A program made the position numbers and the translations under genes. 64,000 nt of DNA. Origin: Burkholderiales bacterium. GTDB lineage: Bacteria > Pseudomonadota > Gammaproteobacteria > Burkholderiales > Casimicrobiaceae. Each line of letters starts with the position of its first letter. The stretch's first letter is position 1. Of the stretch, positions 29,952 through 38,733 are shown in pieces. The stretch covers positions 496,001 through 560,000 of the forward strand of contig JABTUF010000004.1 of NCBI GenBank assembly GCA_015075645.1. Direction: 5' to 3'. The notes under the pieces were generated by a model that was not told the DNA's origin, did no database searches, and saw only the letters and a list, made by a program, of their open reading frames with translations.

Positions 29952-31124
29952 TCAGCGGGCGACCGGAAGCTGCTGCTCGGCGAGCGTCACCCAGTAGCTC
30001 GTGCCGATCGCGATCGCCTCGTCGTCGAAGTCGAAGCGCGGGTTGTGCAGCAGCGGCGTGTCGGGGCCGCGGCCGGTGCCGAGCCAGACGTAGCAGCCCG
30101 GTTTCGCCTGCAGCATGAACGCGAAGTCCTCGCTCGCCATGTTCGGCACCGGATTCGTGTCGACGCGATCGCGGCCGACGACGGCCGCCGCGGCCGCGAT
30201 CGCGTGGGCGGTCTCGGCCTCGGCGTTGACCGTCGCCGGGTACCGGCGCTCGTAGCGCAGCGTGGCGCTCATCTCGAAGGTCGCGGCGACGCCCTCGACG
30301 ATGCCGCGCATCCGGCGCTCGATCGTGTCCTGCACGTCGCGCTCGAAGGTGCGCACCGTGCCGCGCAGCACGACCTCGTTCGGAATCACGTTCCAGGTGT
30401 CGCCCGCGTGCACCTGCGTGACCGTGACCACGCCGGCCGACATCGGATGCAGATTGCGCGACACGATCGTCTGCAGGGCGGCGATCGCCTGCGACGCGAA
30501 CAGCATCGGGTCGCGGCCGAGGTTCGGCATCGCGGCGTGCGCGCCCTTGCCGGTGGCGACGATCTCGAAGATGTCGAAGGCGCCCATCTGCGGGCCGGCG
30601 CGCATCGCGAACGAACCGAGCGGCAGGCTCGGCCAGTTGTGCATGCCGTAGACCGCGCGCACCGGGAAACGCTCGAAGAGCCCCTGCTCGACCATCACGC
30701 GCCCGCCGCCCTCGTTCTCCTCGGCCGGCTGGAACACGAACACCACGCTGCCGTCGAAGCGACTGCGCTGCGCGAGCGCCTTCGCGGCGCCGAGGAGCAT
30801 CGTCGTGTGCCCGTCGTGACCGCAGGCGTGCATGCGGCCGGCGTGCTTCGAGGCGTGCGGCGCCCCGGTCTCTTCGTGGATCGGCAGGGCGTCGAGGTCC
30901 GCGCGCAGCGCGATGGCTTCGCGCGAGTCGCCCTGCCGCAGGACACCCACGACGCCGGTTCCGGCGAGGCCGGTGTGCACCTCGAGCCCCATCGCGCGCA
31001 GCCGCTCGGCGACGAAGGCCGCCGTCTCCCGCTCCTCGAACGCGGTCTCGGGATGGGCGTGCAGGTGGCGTCGCCAGCCGCGCAGTTCGGCGTCGAGCGC
31101 GACGGCTTCGGGGACGAGGTTCAT
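29952..31124 (-). CDS. M20 family amidohydrolase (hippurate hydrolase-like)
   Basis: A 390-residue di-metal peptidase-like hydrolase. It begins NLVPEAVALDAELRGWRRHLHAHPE, as in hippurate and N-acyl-amino-acid hydrolases, and has MHACGHDGHTTM with the metal-binding His/Asp, the PAEENEGGG catalytic glutamate region, and NMASEDFAFML near the C-terminus. I prefer ATG 31124 because it matches family starts; ATG 31163 would add 13 residues. It is divergent from the glycerol-3-phosphate dehydrogenase gene and 16 bp from the permease stop. The natural amide substrate is unknown. Confidence 0.9.
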   Translation of the reverse strand: MNLVPEAVALDAELRGWRRHLHAHPETAFEERETAAFVAERLRAMGLEVHTGLAGTGVVGVLRQGDSREAIALRADLDALPIHEETGAPHASKHAGRMHACGHDGHTTMLLGAAKALAQRSRFDGSVVFVFQPAEENEGGGRVMVEQGLFERFPVRAVYGMHNWPSLPLGSFAMRAGPQMGAFDIFEIVATGKGAHAAMPNLGRDPMLFASQAIAALQTIVSRNLHPMSAGVVTVTQVHAGDTWNVIPNEVVLRGTVRTFERDVQDTIERRMRGIVEGVAATFEMSATLRYERRYPATVNAEAETAHAIAAAAAVVGRDRVDTNPVPNMASEDFAFMLQAKPGCYVWLGTGRGPDTPLLHNPRFDFDDEAIAIGTSYWVTLAEQQLPVAR

Positions 31125-31177
31125 CGCGTGCGGCGTGCCCGGGCTCTCGGGGAAGGGGGCCATCGTAACGCATCCGG

Positions 31178-31183
31178 TAGAAT
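31178..31183 (+). promoter_or_regulatory. -10-like TAGAAT just before glpD
   Basis: TAGAAT lies 6 bp upstream of the GTG at 31190. Used as a -10 box it would produce a leaderless or nearly leaderless transcript. The same hexamer precedes glmU and the DUF5648 gene in this window. Confidence 0.35.
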
Positions 31184-31189
31184 CGCGCC

Positions 31190-32710
31190 GTGGCCGCGAG
31201 CGCAGCGACTTTCGACCTCGCCGTCGTCGGCGGGGGCATCAACGGCGCCGGCATCGCGCGCGATGCCGCGGGCCGCGGGCTCTCGGTGCTGCTCGTCGAG
31301 CGCGACGACCTCGCGAGCGCGACCTCGTCGGCCAGCACCAAGCTGATCCACGGCGGCCTGCGCTACCTCGAGCACCGGGAGTTCCGGCTGGTCGGCGAGG
31401 CGCTCGCCGAGCGCGAGGTGATGCTGCGCATCGCCCCGCACCTGGTCGAGCCGCTCGCGTTCGTGCTGCCGCACGAACCGCACCTGCGGCCGGCCTGGAT
31501 GATCCGCGCGGGGCTCTTCCTGTACGACCGGCTGGGCGGGCGGATGTCGCTGCCGCGCTCCTCCGCCGTGTCGCTCGACGGCAGCCGCTGGGGCGCCGGC
31601 CTGCAGCCGCGCTTCCGCAAGGGTTTCGTCTACGCGGATGCACGCGTCGACGACGCGCGGCTCGTCGTGGCGAACGCGATGTCGGCGCGCGAGCGCGGCG
31701 CGGCGATCCGCACGCGCACGCGCTTCGCCGGCGCGGTGCGCGTGGACGGGATCTGGCGGGTGTCGCTCGAAGCGGCGGGCGGCCGCGAGGAGGTGACCGC
31801 GCGCGCGATCGTCAACGCGGCCGGGCCCTGGGTCGCCGAGGTGCTGGCCTCGACCGACGCGCCGCCCTCCGGCGCGAGCGTGCGGCACGTCAAGGGCAGC
31901 CACATCGTCGTGCCGCGCGTGCACGACGAGGAGCACGCCTACATCCTGCAGAACTCGGACCAGCGCATCGTCTTCGTCATTCCCTACCAGGAGCGCTACT
32001 CGCTGATCGGCACGACCGACGTCCCGGTCGACGGCTGGGACGCGCCGCGCATCTCCGACGACGAGACCGACTACCTGATCGCGCTCGCGAACGGATACCT
32101 CGCGCAGCCGATCTCCCGCGCCGACATCGTCTGGTCGTACAGCGGCGTGCGCCCGCTCTACGACGACGGTTCGTCCGACCCCTCCGCGGTGACGCGCGAC
32201 TACGTGCTGAAGGTCGAGGCGACCGACGGGCCGCCCGGGCCGGGCCGCGCGCCGGTGCTCTCGATCTACGGCGGCAAGATCACGACCTACCGCAAGCTCG
32301 CGGAAGCCGCGCTCGCGGACCTCGCGCCGTACTTCCCGGGCATGAAGCCCGCGTGGACCGCGACCGCGCCGCTGCCCGGCGGCGACCTGCGAAACGGCGA
32401 CCGCGCCGCGCTGCTCGCGGCGCTGTGCGCGCGCTATCCGGGGCTGCCGGTCGACCTGCTGCGGGCGCTCGCGCGCCGCCACGGCACGCTCGCGACGGAC
32501 GTGCTGGGTGACGCGGCATCCCCCGCCGACCTCGGCGAGGACTTCGGCGCGGGACTCACCGAGCGCGAGGTCGAGCACCTCGTCGCGCACGAATGGGCGC
32601 GCGAGCCCGATGACGTGCTCTGGCGGCGGACCAAGTGCGGACTCGCGATGACCTCCGCCGAACGCGAACGCGCCGCCGGGTACGTGCGCGCGGCCGCGGC
32701 GCGCGCATGA
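31190..32710 (+). CDS. glpD: Glycerol-3-phosphate dehydrogenase (FAD, aerobic type)
   Basis: The 506-residue flavoprotein oxidises sn-glycerol 3-phosphate to dihydroxyacetone phosphate and passes electrons to the quinone pool. It has the dinucleotide-binding motif VVGGGINGAGIARDAAGRG, then SSASTKLIHGGLRYLE, the GTTDVP substrate region, and the IYGGKITTYRKLAE block before the C-terminal helical cap. A GTG start at 31190 gives normal length. The stop overlaps the next ATG by 4 bp, tying it to a HAD phosphatase. No glycerol facilitator or kinase is present nearby. Confidence 0.94.
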   Translation: MAASAATFDLAVVGGGINGAGIARDAAGRGLSVLLVERDDLASATSSASTKLIHGGLRYLEHREFRLVGEALAEREVMLRIAPHLVEPLAFVLPHEPHLRPAWMIRAGLFLYDRLGGRMSLPRSSAVSLDGSRWGAGLQPRFRKGFVYADARVDDARLVVANAMSARERGAAIRTRTRFAGAVRVDGIWRVSLEAAGGREEVTARAIVNAAGPWVAEVLASTDAPPSGASVRHVKGSHIVVPRVHDEEHAYILQNSDQRIVFVIPYQERYSLIGTTDVPVDGWDAPRISDDETDYLIALANGYLAQPISRADIVWSYSGVRPLYDDGSSDPSAVTRDYVLKVEATDGPPGPGRAPVLSIYGGKITTYRKLAEAALADLAPYFPGMKPAWTATAPLPGGDLRNGDRAALLAALCARYPGLPVDLLRALARRHGTLATDVLGDAASPADLGEDFGAGLTEREVEHLVAHEWAREPDDVLWRRTKCGLAMTSAERERAAGYVRAAAARA

Positions 32711-33507
32711 CGATGGGGCCGCGCCCGCTGCAGTCGATGCCCGAGGCGACGCGCGCGGCGATCCGCGGCGTGCTGACCGACATCGACGACACGCTGACCA
32801 CGCACGGGCAGTTGACGCCCGACGCGTACGCCGCGCTCGCGCGCCTGAAGGCCTCGGGCAGGCTCGTCGTGCCGATCACCGGCCGGCCGGCCGGCTGGTG
32901 CGACCACATCGCGCGGATGTGGCCGGTCGACGGCGTCGTGGGCGAGAACGGCGCGCTGTGGATGCGCTACGACGCGGCGCGGCGCAAGCTCCAGCGCGGC
33001 TACGCGGCAGGCGAGGCGGAGCGCCGAACGAATCGCGAACGGCTCTCGGAGGTCGCCGCGCGCGTGCTGCGCGAAGTGCCGGGCACCGCGCTCGCGTCCG
33101 ACCAGCCGTACCGCGAGGCGGACATCGCGATCGACTTCTGCGAGGACGTGGCGCCGCTCCCGCGCGAGGCGGTCGACCGCATCGTGGCCATCATGGAAGG
33201 CGAAGGACTCACCGCGAAGGTGTCGTCGATCCACGTGAACGGCTGGATCGGCCGCTACGACAAGCTGGGGATGACGCAGAGCTTTCTCGCCGACGCGCTT
33301 CGCATCGACCTCGAGCGCGAGCGCGACCGGTTCGTGTTCGCCGGCGACTCGCCCAACGACGCGCCGATGTTCGCGTACTTCCCCAACGCGGTGGGTGTCG
33401 CCAACGTGCGCGCGTTCCTCGATCGCATCGCGACGCCGCCGGCATGGATCACGCAGCGCGAAGCGGGCGCGGGGTTCGTCGAGCTCGTCGATTTCCTGCT
33501 CGCGTGA
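32707..33507 (+). CDS. HAD-IIB (Cof-like) phosphatase
   Basis: A 266-residue HAD hydrolase. Motif I is TDIDDTLTTHG with the nucleophilic aspartate, motif II VPITGRP, and the motif III lysine lies near RYDKLGMT. Motif IV is FAGDSPNDAPMF. The type IIB cap lies between motifs II and III (about residues 85-190), as in sucrose-phosphate or mannosyl-3-phosphoglycerate phosphatases. It is translationally coupled to glpD by ATGA, so a phosphorylated glycerol or sugar is a reasonable guess as substrate. The specific compound cannot be told. Confidence 0.87.
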   Translation: MTMGPRPLQSMPEATRAAIRGVLTDIDDTLTTHGQLTPDAYAALARLKASGRLVVPITGRPAGWCDHIARMWPVDGVVGENGALWMRYDAARRKLQRGYAAGEAERRTNRERLSEVAARVLREVPGTALASDQPYREADIAIDFCEDVAPLPREAVDRIVAIMEGEGLTAKVSSIHVNGWIGRYDKLGMTQSFLADALRIDLERERDRFVFAGDSPNDAPMFAYFPNAVGVANVRAFLDRIATPPAWITQREAGAGFVELVDFLLA

Positions 33508-33515
33508 TGCGTCGC

Positions 33516-33652
33516 GTCGGCCTGAAGGCCGACCTACGGGGTGAGGTTGTGGGTCGGGCTTCAGCCCGACGGATTTGCGTCGAGGCGTGACGATGGCGTC
33601 GGCCTGAAGGCCGACCTACGGGGTGAGGTTGTGGGTCGGGCTTCAGCCCGAC
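33516..33652. repeat. REP-like palindrome cluster 1
   Basis: Four 18-bp perfect palindromes alternate between two types: GTCGGCCTGAAGGCCGAC (33516-33533, 33598-33615) and GTCGGGCTTCAGCCCGAC (33553-33570, 33635-33652). The paired unit is a direct repeat. It fills the gap between the convergent HAD phosphatase and Bug-protein genes, where hairpins would end or protect both mRNAs. Confidence 0.9.
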
Positions 33653-33667
33653 AAGCGCGCCACCCGC

Positions 33668-34645
33668 TCAATCCTTGAGGACGATGCCCGACTGCTTGAT
33701 GACGTTGCCCAGGCGCGCGCGCTCCGCGGCCATGAACGCCTCGAACGCGGCGGGTGAGTCGCCCGCGGGCACGGCGCCGGTCTTCAGCACCTTCTCCTTC
33801 ACCTCGGGGCTCGCCATCGCCTTGACGAAGGCCTCGTTCAACCGCTTCACGATGTCGGGCGGCGTGCCGGCGGGCGCCGCGACGCCCCAGGACTGCGTGA
33901 TCTCGTAGCCCGGCACGGTGTCGGCGACGATCGGCAACGTCGGCAGCGAGGGATTGCGCTCGGTGCCGGTCGTCGCGATGGCGCGCACGCGCCCCGCGTT
34001 CATGTGCGCGCCGGCCGCGAGCGGCGAGGTGAAGATGTACTGCGCGTTGCCGGCGATGACGTCGAGCAGCGCCGGCGCGGCGCCCTTGTACGGGATGTGC
34101 GTGACCTGGATGCCGGCGAGGAGGTTCAGCATCTCGCCCGCGAGGTGCCCGGGCGTGCCGATGCCCGCCGACGCGTAGTTGAGCGTGCCCGGCCTCGACT
34201 TCGCGTAGCGCACGAGATCCGCCACGTTCGCCACCGGCAGGTCGTTGTTGACGACCAGCACGTTCGACGCGGTCGCGAGTCGCGTGACCGGCGCGAAGTC
34301 CTTCGTCACGTCGAACGGCAGGTCGCGACGCAGGTTCGGCAGGATCGCGTAGACCGCCGAGGTGATGACGACGAGCGTGTAGCCGTCGGGCGGCGACTTG
34401 GCGACGGATTCCGCGCCGGGGATGCCCGCCGCGCCCGCGCGGTTCTCGACGACGATCGGCTGTCCCAGCGTGTCGCCCACCGCGTGCGCGGCGAGCCGGG
34501 CGAGCTGGTCGGGCGCCCCGCCCGGCGAGTCGGCGACGATGAGCTTGATCGGACGGTTCGGATAGCCCTGCGCGAGCGCGTTCGCACAGACGGCGAGCGC
34601 GAGCGCCGCGCCCAACGCGAGCCAGATGCGGGACAACGTCTTCAT
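33668..34645 (-). CDS. Bug family periplasmic binding protein (tripartite tricarboxylate type)
   Basis: A 325-residue exported binding protein with a signal peptide (about residues 1-25, ending ANALA before QGYP) and the Bug hallmarks: YPNRPIKLIVADSPGGAPD, IVVENRAGAAG, NYASAGIGTPGHLAGEML and HIPYKGAAPALLDVIAGNAQ. Bug proteins bind carboxylates and are greatly expanded in Burkholderiales, usually as orphans without membrane partners, as here. Its ATG overlaps the stop of the upstream LysR gene by 4 bp, so the regulator and sensor are co-expressed. The ligand is unknown. Confidence 0.92.
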   Translation of the reverse strand: MKTLSRIWLALGAALALAVCANALAQGYPNRPIKLIVADSPGGAPDQLARLAAHAVGDTLGQPIVVENRAGAAGIPGAESVAKSPPDGYTLVVITSAVYAILPNLRRDLPFDVTKDFAPVTRLATASNVLVVNNDLPVANVADLVRYAKSRPGTLNYASAGIGTPGHLAGEMLNLLAGIQVTHIPYKGAAPALLDVIAGNAQYIFTSPLAAGAHMNAGRVRAIATTGTERNPSLPTLPIVADTVPGYEITQSWGVAAPAGTPPDIVKRLNEAFVKAMASPEVKEKVLKTGAVPAGDSPAAFEAFMAAERARLGNVIKQSGIVLKD

Positions 34646-35583
34646 GCGACCTCCTTCGCGGGAACGGATCGGCGCGGCCGGGCGCGGCCGCGGTCACTGG
34701 CGCCGGCGAGCTCGCGGACGAGCTCGGCGACCGCCCGCACCGCCGCGCTCGTGCGGCGGCGGGCGCTGACGACCAGCGTGAACGACTGGCGGATCTCCGG
34801 GCGCACGATGCGCGCGCCGTGGAGTTCGTTCGCGGCGACCTCCGCGGCGATCACGCCGGGCGATGCGAGCGAGTACAGTCCGCCGCGCGCGACGAGCTTC
34901 TTCAACACGTGGATCGAGTTGACCTCGACCTCGACGTTGAGCGTGAGGCCGGCGCGACGCGCCTCCTCCTCGACCAGCACGCGCCCGCCGTTGGGCATCG
35001 TGGCGATGGCGAGCGGCAACTGCGCGAAGCGCGCGAAGGTGATCGTTCGCGCGCACACCCGCGGATCGCCGGCCTTCGCCACGACGAGGAGCGGGACCTC
35101 GAACAGCGGATGGCATTCGCCGAGCGAGGGCGGCGGGGCGAGCGACACGACGCCGAGGTCGATGCGTCCGTCGGCGAGGCCCTCTTCGATCTGCCGGGTC
35201 GGCCCCTCGGCGATCTGGAGGCGCACCCCCGGATGGCGGCGGCGCACTTCCGCGATCAGGTCGCCGGCGAGCGGCCAGCTCACCGACGGCTGGACCGACA
35301 GGCGGACGACGCCGCGCAGCGATGGCGCATCGTCGCGCACGACTTCGGCGAGGCGGTCGACTTCGGCGGTCAGCGCCTCGGCGCGCGGGAGCAGCCTCCT
35401 CCCCGCGGAAGTCAGGCGGGCGCCGCGGCCGGTGCGCTCGAAGAGCCGCGCCTCGAGCCGGCGTTCCAGCGCGCCGATGCGCTTGCTCACCGCGGACTGC
35501 GTCGACGAGGCGAGCGCCGCCGCGCGCGAGAAGCTGCCGGTGGCGGCGACCTGCAGGAACAGGCGGAGGGGTTCGAGTTCCAT
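34642..35583 (-). CDS. LysR-type regulator
   Basis: A 313-residue LysR-type regulator. The N-terminal winged helix reads MELEPLRLFLQVAATGSFSRAA and SAVSKRIGALE, followed by the linker helix and effector domain (about residues 90-295, with LRGVVRLSVQPSVSWP and GLADGRIDLGVVSL). I start it at ATG 35583 because the family begins here; a GTG four codons upstream is possible. It is co-transcribed with the Bug protein and divergent from the sulfatase, so it probably controls both directions. The candidate operator at 35601-35617 lies in the shared gap. Confidence 0.9.
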   Translation of the reverse strand: MELEPLRLFLQVAATGSFSRAAALASSTQSAVSKRIGALERRLEARLFERTGRGARLTSAGRRLLPRAEALTAEVDRLAEVVRDDAPSLRGVVRLSVQPSVSWPLAGDLIAEVRRRHPGVRLQIAEGPTRQIEEGLADGRIDLGVVSLAPPPSLGECHPLFEVPLLVVAKAGDPRVCARTITFARFAQLPLAIATMPNGGRVLVEEEARRAGLTLNVEVEVNSIHVLKKLVARGGLYSLASPGVIAAEVAANELHGARIVRPEIRQSFTLVVSARRRTSAAVRAVAELVRELAGASDRGRARPRRSVPAKEVA

Positions 35584-35600
35584 CGCGATGGGCACGGCAC

Positions 35601-35617
35601 TATTCCATGGCAGAATA
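35601..35617. promoter_or_regulatory. Candidate LysR operator TATTC-N7-GAATA
   Basis: The palindrome contains the T-N11-A arrangement typical of LysR-type sites. It lies 18 bp upstream of the LysR start and 70 bp before the sulfatase ATG, in the only AT-containing part of the divergent gap. Both autoregulation and sulfatase control would fit. Confidence 0.4.
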
Positions 35618-35686
35618 CCTCAATCCAGATCATGTTCCCAGTGGCATGGCCCCCGACATCCCGACCCCGACCCGGACCCCGGCGAC

Positions 35687-37144
35687 ATGACCCCGCAGAA
35701 CCTCCTCGTCCTCATGTCGGACGAGCACAATCCGAAGTTCCTGGGCGCGGCGGGTCACCCGTTCGTCGAGACGCCCCACCTCGACGCGCTCGCCGCGCGC
35801 GGCACGCGATTCTCCTCCGCGTACACGCCCTGCCCGATCTGCGTGCCGGCGCGGGCGGCGTTCGCGACCGGCCGCTACGTGCACGACATCGGCTACTTCG
35901 ACAACGCCGACGCCTACGACGGCGCAGTCCCGAGCTGGCACCACCTGCTGCGGCAGGCCGGCCACCGCGTCGTGTCGATCGGGAAGCTGCATTTCCGCGG
36001 CCGCCAGGGCGACGACCACGGCTTCTCCGAGGAGATCGTGCCGATGCACGTCGTCGACGGCATCGGCGACGTGAAGGGGCTCGTGCGCGAGAACATCCCG
36101 AAGCGCAAGGGCGGCGACAAGATGGCGAAGCGCGCCGGCCCGGGTGAGTCGACGTACTCGGTCTACGACCGCGACATCGCGGCGCGCGCGCAAATCTGGC
36201 TGCACGAGGAGGCGCCGAAGTGGCGCGACCGGCCGTGGGTGCTGTTCGTGTCGTTCGTGTCGCCGCACTTCCCGCTGATCGCGCCGCCGCAGTGGTTCTA
36301 CCGCTACCTTCGGCTGGACCTGCCGATGCCCAAGCTCTACGCGCGCGAAGAGCGGCCGCGCCATCCGTTCCACGAGATCTACGAGCGCACCGTCGACTAC
36401 GACGCGCATTTCCATTCGGACGCGGACGTGAAGCGCGCGATCGCCGGATACGCCGGGCTCGTCTCGGCGATGGACGAGAACGTGGGCCTGGTACTGGGCG
36501 CGCTCGCCGGCGCGGGGCTCGCGGCGGACACGCGCGTGATCTACACGAGCGACCACGGAGACAACCTCGGCGCGCGCGGGCTGTGGGGCAAGTCGACGTT
36601 CTACGAGGAGTCCGCCGGCGTGCCGCTCGTGATGGCGGGCGCGGGCATCGCGGCCGGGCGGGTCGTCGACACGCCGGTGTCGCTCATCGATTGCGCGCCG
36701 ACGATCCTCGCGGCGACGGGTGCGCCGCTGCCGCGCGGCCGCGAAGCGTTGCCCGGGGCGTCGCTCTTCGACGTCGCGAACGGCGCGACGCCGGCGCGTC
36801 CGGTGATCTCCGAGTACCACGCGACCGCGTCGATCGCCGGCGCGTTCATGCTGCGTTACGGCCGCTGGAAGTACTGCCACTACGTCGCGCACCCGCCGCA
36901 GCTCTTCGACCTCGAGGCCGATCCGGAGGAACGCCACGACCTCGCCGGCGACGCGCGCCATCGCGTCGAACTCGCCGAAGGCGAGCGGCGCCTGCGCGCG
37001 ATCCTCGATCCGGAGGCGGTCGACGCGCGCGCGAAACGCCGGCAGGCGGAGCTTCTCGCGAGCTACGGCGGGCGCGAGGCCGCGCTCGCGCGCGGCGATC
37101 TCGGGTTCTCGCCGGCGCCGGGGACGGCGGCCGAGATCAACTGA
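35687..37144 (+). CDS. Sulfatase family hydrolase
   Basis: A 485-residue alkaline-phosphatase-superfamily enzyme. The sulfatase signature C-x-P-x-R is present as C52-V-P-A-R56; C52 would be converted to formylglycine. Metal ligands appear in LVLMSDEHNP near the N-terminus and in YTSDHGDNLG. There is no clear signal peptide, so it is probably cytoplasmic, like choline sulfatase and some phosphonate monoester hydrolases that share this architecture. No formylglycine-generating enzyme is in the window. The substrate is not known; the divergent LysR-Bug pair suggests a transported sulfate ester or carboxylate. Confidence 0.88.
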   Translation: MTPQNLLVLMSDEHNPKFLGAAGHPFVETPHLDALAARGTRFSSAYTPCPICVPARAAFATGRYVHDIGYFDNADAYDGAVPSWHHLLRQAGHRVVSIGKLHFRGRQGDDHGFSEEIVPMHVVDGIGDVKGLVRENIPKRKGGDKMAKRAGPGESTYSVYDRDIAARAQIWLHEEAPKWRDRPWVLFVSFVSPHFPLIAPPQWFYRYLRLDLPMPKLYAREERPRHPFHEIYERTVDYDAHFHSDADVKRAIAGYAGLVSAMDENVGLVLGALAGAGLAADTRVIYTSDHGDNLGARGLWGKSTFYEESAGVPLVMAGAGIAAGRVVDTPVSLIDCAPTILAATGAPLPRGREALPGASLFDVANGATPARPVISEYHATASIAGAFMLRYGRWKYCHYVAHPPQLFDLEADPEERHDLAGDARHRVELAEGERRLRAILDPEAVDARAKRRQAELLASYGGREAALARGDLGFSPAPGTAAEIN

Positions 37145-37164
37145 TCGTCGATGCGCGCGAAAGC

Positions 37165-37329
37165 GTCGGCCTGAAGGCCGACCTACGACGGCGGGATGCG
37201 CTGTCGGCCTGAAGGCCGACCTACGGGAAGGTGTTGTGGGTCGGGCTTCAGCCCGACAAGCGCAGCGCTTCGTGGGTCGGGCTTCAGCCCGACAAGCGCA
37301 GCGCTTCGTGGGTCGGGCTTCAGCCCGAC
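37165..37329. repeat. REP-like palindrome cluster 2
   Basis: Five 18-bp palindromes lie at 37165-37182, 37203-37220, 37240-37257, 37276-37293 and 37312-37329. The first two are of the GGCCTGAAGGCC type and the last three of the GGGCTTCAGCCC type. The last three recur every 36 bp with an identical spacer containing AAGCGCAGCGCTT. The cluster separates the sulfatase from the convergent enolase-like gene. Confidence 0.9.
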
Positions 37330-37339
37330 GGGCGCCGGA

Positions 37340-38656
37340 TCATAGCTGCGGCTTGCCGAACACCGCGGTGCGCTTGCGGATCGGCAGCGCGTCGGCGCCG
37401 GCGAATTTGGCATCGGCGCCGATCGCCTCCTCGATGCGCAGCACTTCGTTCCACTTCGCCATGCGTTCGCTGCGCGCGAACGAGCCGACCTTGAGCTGGC
37501 CGGCGTCCCAGCCGACGGCGAGGTGCGCGATGGTCGTGTCCTCGGTCTCGCCCGACCGGGCGGAGACGATCGTGCCGAATCCGTGCCGGCGACCGGCGTC
37601 GAGCGCCGCACGCGCCTCGGTGAGCGTGCCCGCCTGGTTGGGCTTGATCAGCACCGCGTTGCACGCCTGGTCGTATGCCGCGCGGTCGACTTCCGCCGCG
37701 TTCGTCGTCAGGTAGTCGTCGCCGATGATCTGCACGTGCGCGCCGACCGCCTCGCCGAAGCGGATCCACGCAACGCGGTCGTCCTCGGCGAACGGGTCCT
37801 CGATCGACACGATCGGATAGCGCTCGATCCAGTCGACGAGCATCGCCGACCACGCGTCGCGGTCGAGTTCCTGCCGGTCGAGCGCGAGCGTGTAGCGGCC
37901 ATCCTTCCCGAACTCGGACGCGGCGATGTCGAGCGAGATCGCCACGTCGGAACCCGGCGCGAGCCCGGCGCGCTCGATCGAGCGCACGAGCATCGCGAGC
38001 GCTTCCTCGTTGCTGCGGAACATCGGCCAGAAGCCGCCTTCGTCGGCGACACCGGCGAGGAGACCCGCTTCGGCCATCAGCGCGCCGGCCGCGCGGTAGA
38101 CCTCGGCGACGATCGCGATCGCGTCGCCGAAGGTCCAGGCGCCGACCGGCATCACCATGAAGTCCTGCACGTCGACGCGCCGGCTCGCGTGCGCGCCGCC
38201 GCCGAAGATCTGCACCTCGGGCAGCGGCAGGCGCACCGGGCCACTGCCCGCGAGGTGCTTCCACAGCGGGACGCGCGCGGCGGCGGCGGCGGCGTGCGCC
38301 ACGGCCATCGACACCGCGACCGTGGCGTTGCCGCCGAGCTTCGCCTTGTTCGGCGTGCCGTCGAGCGCGCCGATCCGCGCGTCGATCGCCGCCTGGTCGA
38401 GGGCGTCGCGGCCGCGCAGCGCCTGCGAGAGCGTCGAGCGCACGTGCCCGCAGGCCTCGAGCACGTCGTGCCCGCCGAAGCGCGTGCCGCCATCGCGCAG
38501 GTCGACCGCCTCGCGCGTGCCCCGCGACGCGCCCGCGGGCGCGATCGCGCGGCCGGTCGCGCCGCCCGCGAGTTCGACCTCGGCTTCCACCGTCGGTCGC
38601 CCGCGCGAATCCCACACGCGGCGCGCGCGGATCGCGGTGATCGAGGTGGCGCTCAT
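37340..38656 (-). CDS. Enolase-superfamily protein with altered catalytic residues
   Basis: The 438-residue protein aligns with enolase along its whole length (DSRGRPTVEAEV, LDIAASEF, SIEDPFAEDD, LIKPNQAGTLTE, RSGETEDT). By yeast numbering the metal ligands (D243, E286, D313 here), the catalytic lysines (K338, K389), His159 (H156) and Glu211 (E206) are kept. But Glu168 is Asp165 (QDF) and His373 is Ala366 (SARSGETED). The flexible loop also differs (APAGASRGTRE). These changes suggest a paralogue with a different or weakened activity, not the glycolytic enolase. It lies downstream of a phosphotransferase-like gene in the same direction, so a phosphorylated hydroxy acid is a conceivable substrate. 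Confidence 0.8.
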   Translation of the reverse strand: MSATSITAIRARRVWDSRGRPTVEAEVELAGGATGRAIAPAGASRGTREAVDLRDGGTRFGGHDVLEACGHVRSTLSQALRGRDALDQAAIDARIGALDGTPNKAKLGGNATVAVSMAVAHAAAAAARVPLWKHLAGSGPVRLPLPEVQIFGGGAHASRRVDVQDFMVMPVGAWTFGDAIAIVAEVYRAAGALMAEAGLLAGVADEGGFWPMFRSNEEALAMLVRSIERAGLAPGSDVAISLDIAASEFGKDGRYTLALDRQELDRDAWSAMLVDWIERYPIVSIEDPFAEDDRVAWIRFGEAVGAHVQIIGDDYLTTNAAEVDRAAYDQACNAVLIKPNQAGTLTEARAALDAGRRHGFGTIVSARSGETEDTTIAHLAVGWDAGQLKVGSFARSERMAKWNEVLRIEEAIGADAKFAGADALPIRKRTAVFGKPQL

Positions 38657-38733
38657 CGAGGCGAAGCCGGATTCGCGTGCGGCATGGTCATGCTGTCCTT
38701 CGGCCGGGGGAGACGACCGCGCATTGTGCCCGA

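Noticed and set aside
37165..37329. Regularly spaced repeats that could suggest a CRISPR array
   Set aside because: The repeats are 18-bp perfect palindromes with identical short spacers, and no cas genes are present; they are REP-like.
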